This document shows, in pieces, positions 13,055 through 25,075 of a stretch of DNA of 64,000 nucleotides. The notes under the pieces were generated by a model that was not told the DNA's origin, searched no databases, and saw only the letters and a list, made by a program, of their open reading frames with translations. A program made the position numbers and the translations under genes. This DNA is from Paramecium tetraurelia. Taxonomy: Eukaryota; Ciliophora; Oligohymenophorea; Peniculida; Parameciidae. The stretch lies in assembly GCF_000165425.1 (NCBI RefSeq), contig NW_001799078.1, forward strand, positions 147,790-211,789, written 5' to 3'. Positions within the stretch are counted from its first letter, which is position 1. Each line of letters begins with the position of its first letter.

Positions 13055-14455
13055 ATGCAAACTGTAAAAGAAACAGTTTAAGCTATATGTAACATCTTGT
13101 AAGCATTTGGGATCAATAACATCGATCCAAATGTTTTTAGATAAGCAAAACATAATCTTTCCGAAGCAGTAACATTATACTAATCTTATTGATAGATTAA
13201 ACCGATCTCAAGCATAATGCATAATTTACTCATATTAGATTTATTTGATTTTGAATATAAATTAAATGAGATTACCAATACCCATGCAGATCCAGATGGC
13301 CTGGAAATTATCTTGCTTGCTTTAAGAAATTCCCCTTTTATCATATATAAAAATGGAAAGCCAGGGATGGATTATTCATCAAGTAGAGATTTGCTCCTAG
13401 TTGTTGGATAATTATTGGCAGAATCAGATATTTTTGACAAATACAAAAAGCTAATCGAAAAAAAAGTGGCTAATTTAAAAATAAAATTAGTAAATAAGCC
13501 TAAAGAACAAGATAATGAGATTCCAGCACTCAAATTTGTAAGTGAAGGTAGTTAAGTCAAGGATTTTGAAAATCTAAATAGAATAATTAGACATTAATTC
13601 AAACAACTCTCTTGTCTATTTAAAAGGAAAGAAGCCCAATAAAACCAGGTATAATGAATATAAGATAACAACAGATTGATAAAATAGTATAATAAATGAA
13701 TTTAAAGGATTTTACAGTGGATCAATTGCTTAGTCTATCGGATCCAGATTAATTAAATGAAATTACAGCAAATTTAAAAGAGATTATCTAATTTTTAGAA
13801 TTTGAAACTTCAATGCATAGACATTAAGAAATATTTTGGGCATGGTTGGTAAGAAGTGATGTTATTTAGGAAAGCACAGTCGATGAAGACAAAAAGGATG
13901 TCAGAGATCATGCAGACTATGGATTTCCAGATGAAACTATAATTTTTAGTCCAGGGTAATAGATGATTAAATTAATTGAACAGTAAGTATTGTTGAATTA
14001 ATATTAGCACTTAAACGAAGCTTCAATAATTAAGTGATTAATTTGAACTATTTGAATCTATTTCCTCTTAATTTGAAGATGTTTGGGAGAAAGTCTCTTA
14101 ATTATTGAAGGAAGACCCAGGTTCAGAATAAAAACTATAATAATTACAATTACAAATTCATAAAATTGTGGCTTAGAACAACATCAAATTAATGTCATTG
14201 AAAACATTCAAAGAATAAGTGTTCTCTGAAAAAGATCTGCTATATTGTTAGGCTAACGATTTCATTAAATATGCTATCAAACACAACTTTGCTTAAAATT
14301 CAAATCATAATGAAAGTAATGGATTTGAATAGAAAATAACCTACCAATAAGAACACTTTGCATAAAGGATTGAGCAATTGCATTAGTATATAGAAGATGA
14401 AGCAGGAAGAATCAAGGTTCATCTTAAAGAACTAGTATTTTATCCATTAAAATGA
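13055..14455 (+). CDS. TEDC1-like (tubulin epsilon/delta complex 1) protein
   Basis: About 440 residues after removing three introns (27 bases near 13,174; 26 near 13,650; 25 near 13,985). The N-terminus reads FRQAKHNLSEAI followed by a helical block and SSSRDLLLVVGQLLAES. This order, an AKF-like element then a Ser-Arg-(D/E)-Leu-Leu-Leu block, is what I recall of the TEDC1 family, which works with delta- and epsilon-tubulin in making triplet microtubules. The remainder is helical with coiled-coil propensity. Ciliates have triplet basal bodies, so the role is plausible. The assignment rests on short motifs and could be wrong. Stop TGA at 14453-14455, only 27 bases from the convergent protease stop. 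Confidence 0.5.
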
Positions 14456-14482
14456 ATACAATATTATTGATCATTATGCATA

Positions 14483-15865
14483 TCATTTTTACTCAAAAAT
14501 TAGCATGTATGGTGTTGGAGTACCATATGTGTCGTATTGTCTCTTCTCTAATTGGGCCTCTTCAACAATTGAATCATCAAATCTAAACCATTTTATTGAA
14601 TTATCTTCCGCATATTTGCAAGTCCTAAATAATATTCTAACATAATTATTAGTACGCATAATAATGGCCATTATTGCAAGTTCCAGAATGATGAATTATA
14701 GTTTACAAATCATATGAACAAGATCTAATGTTTGGAGTACATTACTCAATCAAAGACAGATTTTCGAGAGGGAAGATAATGTTAGTATTTATTCTCTAGG
14801 CAGAATTCAAATAGTTGAATCGCTTTAATTGGATAATTAAAATTTTCGGAAGTCTTGCAATTTTTTGTCTGGAATTATTTTATTAATTACATTAATTAGT
14901 GCTAATCTTTTTAACACTTTTGACATTTATAATTTGTAATGATTTGAGGTTTAAATTAAAATTTGATTAGTTCATTCAGAAGACAACTTTCTTTTTAAAA
15001 TGTACATATACCTAAATAATATTCTAAGCTTAATGGCAACACATTGAATTCCTCATAATGGATTTGCTCAAATTAACAATTTTTGCATATGATTTTATTA
15101 CTAAATAAACCAACAAACAAGTTTGTAATAATATTATTTTCCAATTATCTTTTTAATCTCCATTCTTTTTCAATTTTTGATTCCAAATCTCTATTATTCC
15201 CAAGAAAAATATCTTCAAAAAAGTTCTTTATATCATCAAAGAAATTATGTTCATTTTGCTAGTTCTTAGATTCAGATCCTAAGGTTTAAAATAAACACAA
15301 TAAAAATTCATGTGCATCTTCTTATCTGCCAAACTAAAATTGATTATGTTTCTTCACTACAATTAATATGGAAATCATATACAAATAGCGTGATAAAATT
15401 GACTAGGATTGATTGAATATTGCGTTTTGGAAAATTTTAACTCCTAAAAAAGGGATTACAAATGAAAAGTAATTGAATCAGTTTGTAGTTATTTGACTGG
15501 TAAATCTAGGATGGCTTTTCTAAACTACTTGATGCCATATAACATTTATATAATGGTATTCCTATGTTTATTTAAAATAGTTACATAAAACAATTGTTTC
15601 CGATGTTGTTCAATCCCTTTGGTATTTAAACTACATTAAATGGTTGTTATTGGGTTTAATCATATTTCTAAGGTGTTTACAATTATTTTATAGAAAAATT
15701 ATTATATTAAGAAAAGGATTATGGTTGTTGAATTTTATAATCATCGAATATAGGTAACCTTGATTTGCTTTGGAAATTGTTTTTTTATACTATCTAAGAG
15801 TTTCCAAATGGGGTTTGTTGTATTTGAGAATTATATTTTGATCCATATGAAAATTAATTTTTCAT
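14483..15865 (-). CDS. Ubiquitin carboxyl-terminal hydrolase (USP family)
   Basis: Peptidase C19 (USP) deubiquitinase of about 440 residues. Cys box near residue 85: GLNNIGNNCFMNTIIQ, where the usual GNTC is GNNC. The box is continuous only after removing a 23-base intron directly behind the Cys. A second 26-base intron precedes QEDAHEFL. Two CxxC pairs (IICKNCQ, YKCQKCQ) match the zinc-ribbon positions. LIIQLKRF precedes the His box HHSGTCNNGHYYAY, then WFRFDD and a PYMLIFE ending. All three catalytic positions (Cys, His, Asp/Asn) look present. The N-terminal 80 residues are Gln-rich. The real stop is TGA at 14483-14485; the TAA at 14489 reads as Gln. Confidence 0.9.
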
Positions 15866-15911
15866 TAATTATATTTAATTTTTAGAAAAGTTAGCTTGAA
15901 AAAGGGAAATC

Positions 15912-16214
15912 ATGTAAAGATTTAACAAGTACTTAAGAAGTCTTCGAGAGGAAATAGTGGAGGAGAGATTGTCGTAAAAATAATACAGGTTGGTGAAATT
16001 TCAAAAATTAATAGGAATAATAATTTTTTCAACTTTTGGTATAACAAGTGTAAGAATATGATTATTAAGACTTAAGTTAGCATTTTATAATTTGGGTGGT
16101 AAGATAGAGAAATAAAAATAAGACAGTTTTGATGATAGTAATAATGAGGATGTCCTTCAAGAAGCCAAACTTTTGCTTAATTAAAAATTACAATAATCCA
16201 GCATTAAAAAATGA
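15912..16214 (+). CDS. Small protein, unknown
   Basis: About 85 residues from ATG 15912 to TGA 16212-16214, after removing introns of 26 and 22 bases, which carry the frame past two TGA codons. It starts MQRFNKYLRSLREEIVEERL: basic, then helical and charged. An aromatic middle (NNNFFNFWYNK) and an acidic C-terminus follow. No family recognised. It lies 46 bases from the divergent protease start and 98 bases upstream of the MYB gene. Moderate confidence because it is short. Confidence 0.45.
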
Positions 16215-16312
16215 CATCTTTTTTTAATATTATAGTATGATTATCCAAAATTTCATTTCATATTTATTATATATCTTATTTTAAAATAATCTTGCCCACT
16301 TACTCAGTAATA

Positions 16313-17471
16313 ATGTAATCTAAATAATCAGAAACTAGATAGAGCTGGTCCTATCAAGTAAGACTTTTCCATAAATACCTCTAGGAAGACAAACTTTTAT
16401 TAGAACTTATTAAACTTTATGGTTGTACATCTTGGAATCACATTGCACTTGAACTTCAATCTCAAGGGAAAAATCCCCTAAAAGTCCGATCTCCTGCAGC
16501 TTGTAGGGAACGATACTAAAACATTCTTAACCCCAATTTGAATAAAAGTAATTGGACATTAGAGGAAGAAACAAATTTATTTAACCTTTAACAATCTTTT
16601 GGAAATTGTTGGGCTAGAATTGCTTCTCAAATGCCTGGCCGTTCTGATTTATTATGTAAGAACTATTTTTATGCTACTCTAAGAAAAGTCTTACGTCGAC
16701 TCAGTAAGGCAGTCGGGCTGGATTAATGTAATTGTATAGTAATTCTTCTTTAGCATCAGATGTATTAAAATAGGTCAAGCCCAGTGTCTTAGGAATTATT
16801 TACAGCAAGGAAGACTCTTTCAAAATTTTCAACATTGAAGACAAGGTGAAAAAAGAATTTCAATAACTTATCAAACAATATAGGTTCACAGAAAAAGCAG
16901 AACTTCGATAGCTTTAAGAAAATGACTTGAACTATATAAAGTCTATGTTGAATCAATTATTTGTAATCAAGTAAAGAATATTCAAATAATGATTAGTAAT
17001 AATTACGTAACCTAAAAGGAGAGGAATTTTAGAAGAAAGAATTCAAAGCAAGAAAACTGTTCTGTTGAAAACAACAGCAAATCAACCATTCCAAATGGCT
17101 CAAATGTTCAAAATTAAAAAAATTCTAAACTTGAATCTAAACTTTTAAACGCAACAAACTTCAAACTAGATTCTCATGAAGAATATAATCAACCTAAAAA
17201 TAGTGACTAATAAGATAATCAATCTATATAAGTTTATGAAAATCTAAATCAACCTCATTCTGATTTCATTTTGATGAATTAATCATAAGTAAAAAAATTA
17301 TTTAGATATTAGGGATCCTTTTATGCTCCATAACCTGTTTTTACATTCTGCATCTAATAAAACTTTATAAGCTGGCCAATCTAATCGGTTTAACCATATT
17401 ATACCCCTTAATACCTGACTTATCCTTAATCTCATCCTTTAATGAGATATGAGTTCCTATAGATGATGTGA
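16313..17471 (+). CDS. MYB-like (two-repeat) DNA-binding protein
   Basis: Probable transcription factor of about 360 residues. After a 27-base intron at 16358-16384 the N-terminus reads SWSYQEDKLLLELIKLYG, a first MYB repeat with Trp spacing (SWNHIA...CRERYQNIL). A second repeat follows (NWTLEEETNLFNLQQSFG, CWARIASQMPGRSDLLCKNYF). The first repeat lacks one canonical Trp but keeps the helix-turn-helix pattern. Further introns (20 bases near 16,735; 26 near 16,975) restore the frame. The C-terminal half is Asn/Gln/Ser-rich and then Pro/Tyr-rich, as in activation domains. Stop TGA at 17469-17471. Confidence 0.8.
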
Positions 17472-17859
17472 ATTATATCTTAAACAAGAAGAACATTATA
17501 AAACAAAACATTTTACACTGGTTTATCTTCTTCCTCAACTTCTCATCTTCGTTTATGCAGAAGGTTTTTTAAGACTATTTTAAATTAACATATTATTAGA
17601 AAAAACGCTATTTAATATATATTTTATTTGAAAATTAATTATTTTCTATTAATAATTTTACTATTTTATATTTATAAGTACAACTGTTTTAAATTGATAA
17701 TCTTTGAAAAGTATACATAAATAAGCAAAACTTGATTCAAGATTTAAAAATGAAGAATCGAATATATTATAATTATTTTTTTAACATTTATCCAGATTTT
17801 TGAATTAGCTTTAAAGACTTCTGGTGAAGGCTTGCTTTGATACTGTTAGAAGCTCATTT
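17472..17859. other. A+T-rich spacer
   Basis: About 390 bases between the MYB stop and the PEPCK relic. Low complexity; I see no coding or structural signal. Confidence 0.35.
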
Positions 17860-18600
17860 AGAATCCTAAATTTCTTAATATTCTATCATGTTCAAATATG
17901 TTTCTATAAATAGAATAATCATAATAAAATACGTCCAAGTATATTTTGGATCAAGAATCTAATCAGGAGCTCCAGTAACCTTCCTTGGAATCTTTATTTG
18001 AACAATTCAAAATTGTCAAATTCTCCAATATGAATAGCATCATTAATAAGTCTTGTATTTTTGAGAGCAATTCTTTTTCCTAAATTTTCCATTTGACCAG
18101 CCAGTATTGAATAACCAACATTTGGTTCCATGCTCTTTCATTTTAATAGCTAAAATAGTCGCTTAAACAGTTGGATGGAATGGTAAGAAAGCATTTTCAA
18201 ACAAGCTAAAAATGTAGCGACTGGTACTTTGACACCCTTTTCAGTACTTTCAAAATTGAAATATTATAAAATGCTTAATACCTTTTTTGTATCCAGAATT
18301 CAAATGATACATGTCTTGTTCAGGATTCAATATAGAGACAGGCGATAGAATACCATAAGCATCACATATAATGAAGAAGATATTTTTCAGATGATTTCCA
18401 ACAGCAGGATTTTTGGCTAAAAGGAATAAAATCTAATGGGAATTGACTCTTGTATTTTCAGTGATAGAAATAAACTATGATCTTTTAATGAGCTTTCACT
18501 CTCCTTATAATTTTGAAAATATCGATTGCAATCTAATTACTCAAAATCAAAATAATTTCTGCTTCTTTAGATTTCTGACATATTTTTTATCATCCTTAAT
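17860..18600 (-). pseudogene. Relic of ATP-type phosphoenolpyruvate carboxykinase
   Basis: The 3' half of a PEPCK (ATP) gene, recognisable but broken. Reading from 18,475 down: SITENTRV, LAKNPAVGNHLKNIFF, CDAYGILSPVS, NPEQDMYHLNSGY, then VPVATFLAC in one frame, FENAFLPFHPT and KMKEHGTKCWLFNTGWSNG in a second, GKRIALKNTRLINDAIHIGEFDN in a third, and IPRKVTGAPDQILDPKYTW in another. Shifts fall near 18,195-18,205, 18,078-18,090 and 17,993-18,003. The N-terminal ~270 residues are missing; upstream DNA is plain A/T-rich. The family enzyme converts oxaloacetate to PEP. The truncation makes sequence error alone an unlikely explanation. Confidence 0.85.
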
Positions 18601-19061
18601 TAGTTGCAAAATTCATTTATATGATAATTATTAATATAGATTAATGTATTAACAACAAAACATATATTTAAAATAATATTCATACGGATGCTGAGATATA
18701 ATATAATATTCCAGTACTATTTTTTTGTCTTATCAATATAAACTATTTAGGATTACAAATTAATATGAAATTTAGTTAATCTGGATATTTAGTTTAGATA
18801 ATAAATAATATTTTTCTTGAAATATTAATATTACTTTATTAGTCAAAGCCAACAACTAATTTTAAATTAAATTTGATAATTTTAATACTATAAATATTTT
18901 AATTAACATACTATAATTATTTATTAAAAGTTTAAGTCTTAATAAAATCAAAAAATATATCTATAGCTAATAAAAATTTGATTAAAAAACCATTCAAGAG
19001 AAGTAATCCTCAATTCAATTCTATTAATTTACTTAATAAACTAAAATACAAATTTTAAATT
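18601..19061. other. A+T-rich spacer upstream of the PEPCK relic
   Basis: About 460 bases where the 5' half of PEPCK would be expected. Only A/T-rich sequence with no PEPCK similarity I can see. Confidence 0.35.
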
Positions 19062-19922
19062 TCAATTCTTTTCAACAAGTTCATATTTTTTTATTAAAAG
19101 ATAATAAACTGGAGCAACAGAATTATCTTCATGACATATTACTTCAGATTCATTTCTACGAGAATTAAATGAACATTTTACATTTGAATTCTTTTTTTAT
19201 AAAGGGGACAATCAAGAACAAAACTTTCAAACTCACCTCCTTCTCCACATGGATGAAACCCAAATTTTTTATTCTATATATGATATAATTAAAATTGTAC
19301 TATTTCTTTGAAATAATCGTATAATTCATGAATGGTTTTTCCTAAATGTTTTGGAGTCAATCCCATGGCTGCAATTTTAATGAGGATTATATTCATATTA
19401 TTTTGAATCATTTGATCTAGCAAAGAAAACTAATCTTGATTCCACAAGTAAGCAAGGGATGTTAACCCTAACCTATTGCAACTACAATTGGAGAGTAGAT
19501 TTACCAATCTTCAACTCTTAATTTCTGATAGGTGGAAGCAATAGCTCCAGAACTGACTCCCTTGATATCAGGGTATTAAAGTAAGGCTTCTTTTAAAATG
19601 ATATAGAGATCTTCCACTTCATCTCCAATTCGCTCTTCATCTTTGCTTTGATAATCTAAGTTAGTAATTTTGGGTATTCCTGATATTTCTCTTGTCATTA
19701 GTGGTTTGTCCATTGCTTAAGCAATAGCTTGGATTACATTAGTGCCAACACTCTGATACATGAAGCTATCAGATTCAATTCCGATTTCTAATTAGAATGA
19801 AATGTAAATGTACGTTTGGGATATAGATTTACTAGGAGGACAAGTTCGTGACCTTCTTGGACGCATCTAATGATATTATAAACAGAATCTTTGCCTCCTG
19901 AGATGAGAGCTAAAAATTTCAT
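19062..19922 (-). CDS. DPH6: Diphthine-ammonia ligase (DPH6 family)
   Basis: Catalyses the last, ATP-dependent amidation of diphthine to diphthamide on translation factor eEF2. About 260 residues, the usual length. Starts MKFLALISGGKDSVYNIIRC with the PP-loop SGGKDS, followed by EGHELVLLVNLYP. After a 26-base intron: SDSFMYQSVGTNVIQAIAQA. Then GDEVEDLY and VSSGAIASTYQKLRVED, a 23-base intron, LGLTSLAYLWNQDQ, then FHPCGEGGEFESFVLDCPLY, all family landmarks. A third, 26-base intron near the end gives the VAPVYYLL C-terminus. Frame intact, no anomaly. It lies downstream of a matrix protein gene on the same strand with an 89-base gap. Confidence 0.92.
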
Positions 19923-20011
19923 ATAATATATTTAAAAATGATGGGGAGAGAGTGAAGATTGAAATACTGTTAAATGTAGAACAATTGTCAATAATTGTAT
20001 ATGTTAATGAA

Positions 20012-21198
20012 TCAATTTCTCTTGCTGATGAATTGAGCGGTGGTTGATAATTTCTCGCTGATGTGTTCTTAGAGTCTGTCAACGATTTCGTTTTATGCAG
20101 CTCTAGATTATAGTGTCTATGATACCTTTCAGCAGTTTGAGTTTCATAGATTTCTGATTAGACTGCATACCAAGCTTATTATCCAGCAAGTCTTTCTTCA
20201 CTGTTTTCTAATTCTAAGGTGTGGAATTCGATCCATGATTGAGCATCTTCAATGGTGTCCTTTTATTCTTAGATTTAGACTTCCAATTAGGCCTTTCTTT
20301 CGACTAATCTGGTGTGTTCGTTACTCAAATGAACGCTGAATTCAGCCCAGTGAGCAGCTTATCTATCTTCAACGTCCTTAATTATTGGATTGAATGAATA
20401 CAGTTTTAGCAGCCTTTTCTGAGACCAATTATTATCTGATTTCGCTCAAGAGTTAAGCAATCTTGGTTAAAGCCTTTTAGTTGACTCCGTGAGTGGCTAA
20501 TTCTGTAAGAGCAGCAACGACTGGCTAAAGGAAAGATATAAGAGAAGCTAAATACTTGTAAGAGTTGGGAGTGGGAGGTGTTGTCTGTGAGTCTCTTGTG
20601 AATTGTTTCGTATTTTGATTTGACTTAGACGAATGAGGCACCTAAACTCAAGTGTTGAATTAATTTGGCAGCTTCATCAATGGCATCAATAACGTCATCA
20701 ATAGCGGCGACCTTAGCAACAAAGGTTTCGTGTTATTAGTTTCTTGTGGCTTCTTCTCTGGCATATGTTTATTCATTTGTTGCGATGTCTTGAATTGTGA
20801 CTCTGATGTCTTCTTCAGAAACAGCCAAAGCTTCAATTGTGTCGTCTCTCAATTAAGTGTTGGATGAGATTTGATTTTAGTGATACAAGATTTCCTTTTC
20901 CAAATCTTCGACAATCTAAGATATTCTTAATACATATTCTTACTCTGTTGTTGGTTGTTGTGTCAAGTTCAAAAGTGTGGTCGTGGTCATTTTGATCTTA
21001 TTACAATCCAGCAGCGACACCGTTCAATAACATATTAACTTCGTTGGCTGGTGTTTAGGCTTACAAGTGGGCTTTGATGGCTGACAATACAACATTTCCA
21101 AATGGATTAGCATCAATTTAAGCCAAAGTTGTATGGGTATCAACAAATTTGGAAGCTGCAAGAGCAACAACTAATGTCAAGATGGCTAGTTTTTGCAT
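20012..21198 (-). CDS. Trichocyst matrix protein (TMP family)
   Basis: Secretory-granule protein that forms the crystalline trichocyst core. About 350 residues in five exons (introns of 28, 32, 25 and 23 bases). An N-terminal signal peptide (MQKLAILTLVVALAASKFV) is followed by acidic, Ala/Glu-rich heptad regions and the family C-terminus ending STTAQFISKRN. TMPs enter the secretory pathway, are cleaved from precursors and assemble as coiled coils; that is family knowledge, not visible here. Start at 21198, stop TGA at 20012-20014. Codon use is richer in C and G than in neighbouring unknown genes, as in highly expressed genes. First of three TMP genes in 12 kb. Confidence 0.88.
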
Positions 21199-21811
21199 AT
21201 ATTTTAATTAATGTTTTAAAAACGGATCGATCAAATGCTTATAATGTACATTTAATTATTATTAATTACGATCTAAATATATAAATATCTATCACACACT
21301 ATTCCTACTTCACTCAACATTTATATATTTGTCTCCTTTCTCTTCCCTCCATTTTTCATTCCCGCCTTCTCAAAATATCACTATTACATATCCACAATCT
21401 CATACAAATCCTCTAATCTTATCACAATTTAAATTATCACATCCAATTCTCATCCTGCTTTACAATCCCATTCAATATATCAAATTCTTTTTCAATAATT
21501 ATTTTAATCACTTTTTAATCCATTTTAAGAATTCCAATTCTATAAAATTTATTAAATCCAAATTAAATTAATATCACCTTGGTCCTTAATTTCTCCTTAC
21601 CTCTGGGGTATTAAAATAACAGATATAAAATAATCTAAGAAACTTAGTAAATATATTCATTTTTATTCATAATTTCAATGATAGCTGAATCACTAGACTA
21701 TTAAAAATATACACTTGCATTCAGTACTCATTAAGTATGAAAGAGAAGCCATTAATAATAAATAATATCTTTGTAAATATTCAAAAATATTTTTTTAATT
21801 TTTATTATTGC
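21199..21811. other. Divergent intergenic region, TMP and eS19
   Basis: About 610 bases between the matrix protein start (-) and the eS19 start (+). An 80-codon open frame at 21329 is low-complexity and unsupported. Likely promoter for two highly expressed genes; no element recognised. Confidence 0.4.
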
Positions 21812-22303
21812 ATGTCAGCTCCATTCTACACCGTCAAAGTAATATCACTCATTAAACGAAGGACGTACCTGCCTAAGATTTCATTCATGCATATGCTGAG
21901 TATTTGAAGAAAAACAATAAAATTAAAATTCCAGAATGGGCATCCATTGTTAAAACTGGACTTGGAAAAGAAATTTCACCAATTGATTAGGATTGGATGT
22001 ATGTTAGAGCTGCTGCACTTGCTCGTAAAATATATGTGAGAGGTCATTGGGTATTCAATTTATATTACATTTAAGGGTGTTGGAAATCTGACTCATATGT
22101 TCGGATCAGTCAACGATAATGGTAAGCACGAATCCGGATCAGGAAAAGTCATTAGATATCTATTCTAATAATTAGAATAAATCAAAGTCTTGAAGAAAGA
22201 CAACAAATCTCTCTTAAAGAAGGGATCAAGAATTGTTACCAAGGAAGGATAATAAGATTTAAACAGAATTGCAACTTAAGTTGCCTTGGCTGCCAGAAAA
22301 TGA
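21812..22303 (+). CDS. RPS19: 40S ribosomal protein eS19
   Basis: Component of the small ribosomal subunit head. About 147 residues, the usual length. Exons: MSAPFYTVK, 23-base intron, then DVPAQDFIHAYAEYLKKNN, IPEWASIVKTGLGKEISP, DWMYVRAAALARKIYVRGHW, 25-base intron, then GVGNLTHMFGSVNDNG, GSGKVIRYL and a C-terminus with QQDLNRIATQVALAARK. These match the family in order. The segment after the second intron lacks the usual GG(R/K)xRG wording and reads GSVNDNGKHESG. Frame intact. Stop TGA at 22301-22303. Confidence 0.95.
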
Positions 22304-22696
22304 TTTATTAAACATCAAGAACATTAAAACCTGTCGATATTATTGTAACCACCTCCAAATCTCATATTATATCTCTACAAATCACAAAATAATTTCTATC
22401 TAAACTATTATTATTGGGATGAGTCATCATATTTCAAAAATCATTTGTAATCACTACTTCTTTATTTTCTTATCAATTTAAGGTTAATTATTTATTCTAT
22501 GCTAGAATTTAGTTTATCTCCAATTATGAGAAATTGAAACAAACATACTTCAATTTTAAATAATATTATTATTGATTCTTATTCTTTGACTTATTTTTTT
22601 TGGAATTATGTGCTCAATAAATTCAATTTTATTTTATAAAGAATTCTGAATAATATAATTATGCAATTTAATTATTATTTATATCATCACTAATTC

Positions 22697-23388
22697 TCAT
22701 ATTCTACTTGTTTTCATAATCCTACTCAATGATGACTATAATGCATTTAATTCGCTTTGATGTCTATAATAAATCTGATACTATTACCCTAATTAATATG
22801 TGCCTATCTATGAAATTGGAATCTGATTCAATTTTGAGGAAAGTGATGAAATGTCACTTTATCTACCATACTTTTAGAAGTTGGTTGGAGTTCTTGCTGA
22901 AAACAAGTCTGATTTAGAACTCTTATGTGAGTAGGGTTAATAACTTTATTGAATGAGTTGATTGTTCAATTTTGCAATCGAGTTATTTTATAATTGCAAT
23001 TGAATGTCTAATTTAGAGTTCCAATCTTGAAATTGATTCAACTTGACCTTAGCTCTCTCTGGAGAATCTCTAAATGTTCTTGCTGATCTATGAGGAGATG
23101 GTGTTTTATCATTCGAAAATACTACATGGGTTGGTGCAAGAGGACTACAATTTATGCATATTCTTACTGATATTATCCTACTACACAACCTTCTAGGCCT
23201 TTATAAATTTTTGGAGAGTCTCTAAACAATCTTAATCTCACTGGAGATAAGTTTTTGGATTCTTAGTTTCTTGATTTAAAACTTGAATCTCCTAATTTAC
23301 TTATTGCAGTTGAAAGTAAATGAGCTTAATTGCCTTTTGTCTTTATGGCTGAGTTGCTATCAGCACTGTAGATGCTTGAATTTAACAT
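22697..23388 (-). CDS. Ser-rich protein with repeated RDSP motifs, unknown
   Basis: About 220 residues from ATG 23388 to TGA 22697-22699, with one inferred intron (23 bases, or 20 with the same frame) near 23,190. Hydrophilic, Ser/Gln/Asn-rich, with no TM or signal peptide. Two copies of an Arg/Phe-Arg-Asp-Ser-Pro motif (LRLFRDSPKIYK and ARTFRDSPERAKV) and an SARTP element suggest short linear, possibly phosphorylated, sites; that is inference. No family recognised. It converges on eS19 across a 393-base spacer. Confidence 0.5.
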
Positions 23389-23759
23389 AATTTTTATTTA
23401 TTGCTTAATAAATTTTAAATACAGATCTTATATATTAAATAATAATGCGCAAAATAATTGCAAACTTTTCTCTATTTATATTTTATAATCATTATTCTTT
23501 AATAATAATACCATAATGCTGAATTTCTTTGATAAATTCTATTAAAGGTGTTTTAAAAATAATATTGAGTTTGTTTGTCAAATGCAACACATTTTTTAAT
23601 GAATTTTCAAATCCATATTTTATTGAGTATGATTTCAGAGAAATTGATTAGTCATCTATAGGGGTTGATGAAATGTAGAAAGAAACAATAAAAATAAAAT
23701 TAAAGATGATGTAGTTTTAACTTGGTGGATATTTTTAAATTGAATATTTTATAATCTAA
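23389..23759. other. A+T-rich spacer
   Basis: About 370 bases between the RDSP-motif gene start and the second TMP stop, both minus strand. No coding signal seen; promoter presumed. Confidence 0.35.
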
Positions 23760-24894
23760 TCATTTTCTACCAAGGGATGTTGATGAGGCTAAGGCTCTAA
23801 CTTGATCCTTGAATAATTAGATGACAACATCGATGATGGCGTTTTCCTCTAGAATAGATTAGATGAGGATAGATACCTTATCTTCTTACTGTTTCTGAAG
23901 CATAGAATTCTCTTTTTTCTTCCAAATCGGCGGTGGCACCAGCAACTGCATTCAAGGAGTCTTTCCATAATTTGAGTGCTTTGGCTTATTAAGCAAGAAC
24001 TGCTGGGAGTATGCTAATCGAATTAATTGATGAATGCATACAGTTTCTAATTTTTCAACAAGACCTGTTCTTCTTTCGTGTTCAGAGTTCAACCAAGCAA
24101 CTTCAGCATTGGTATCTGAAACGTATTTGGCAAGAGCGAAAGCAGCATGGATTTCTTATTCTTAGAGTGTAGCAAGGGTTGCCTCTAATTCAGCTTGTAA
24201 GTCTGCTAAGATGGAAAGGACTTGTTCTCCGGTTGTGCCATCTCTCTTGACTTCAGCAAGGGATTAGAATTTTTGCATGGCATCTTATTAGAAGAGGTGA
24301 CTGTATGCTGACAATTTGTCGGCGATGGTTTCAGCCTTTTGAACTAATTCAACTCCAGCATTGTTTGTGAGCCATCCAGCGACGTCTTGTGATAAGAGTT
24401 AGACGACTGCAATTGCATCAGCGTGATCAGCCAATGATTTGACAAAGAGTCCATTGGCCCAACATCTTTAGTCTTAAAGTTAAGCATTTCTTCTTTCGAT
24501 TTCAGCAAGTCTTGCTTCGGCCCATGCCAACCATGAATATCCATCCTAAATTTTAAGGGGAAATAGCATACTCTGACTTGGGCTTCAACATCAGTACGAA
24601 CGGCACCTAATCTTTCCCATTGTTATTTGTTGAGGGAGGCAACATTTGTCAAGTCACCAATGACCTAAGAAAAGATTTCTATTGTTTAATTTATATCATA
24701 CCTTCATCAGTGTTATTCTTTTTGTCGGCAGCAGCTTAGACATTAACATTTTCTGTCTTCAAATCTCTCAAGAGGTTGTAAACTGATTCAACAGCATCAT
24801 TTCCTCTAGTACCAGTTTGGAGGAGCACAGCAAATTTGTTTGTGTCAATAGCGAAGACGGCAGCCACTAAGCAAAGGGCAACAAGAGTTCTCAT
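23760..24894 (-). CDS. Trichocyst matrix protein with possible frameshift
   Basis: Second TMP-family gene, about 330 residues. Signal peptide MRTLVALCLVAAVFA, then QTGTRGNDAVESVYNLLRDL, QWERLGAVRTDVEAQ, NSEHERRTGLVEKLE and a C-terminus LEEKREFYASETVRRQEE...LASSTSLGRK, all family-like. Introns of 23, 26, 28 and 28 bases restore most of the frame. At the third (24014-24041) the downstream exon is in the wrong frame: family similarity (AVLAQQAKALKLWKDSL) resumes only if a base is gained or two are lost near 24,003-24,012. Either this copy is broken or the sequence has a local error. Stop TGA 23760-23762; divergent from the next gene across 181 bases. Confidence 0.75.
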
Positions 24895-25075
24895 TATTAA
24901 TTTATTAATGCCAAAAACGGAATCAAAATTCCTCGTTTTAAAATTGCAAATATCACTAATTATTATTTAATTAACACACATTTATGCACACTCATCATTC
25001 AAAACATACATAAATTTTACACTTACATCTCAAACTAAAAACGTATTCAATCAATTAATCTGTTAAAATATTTAT

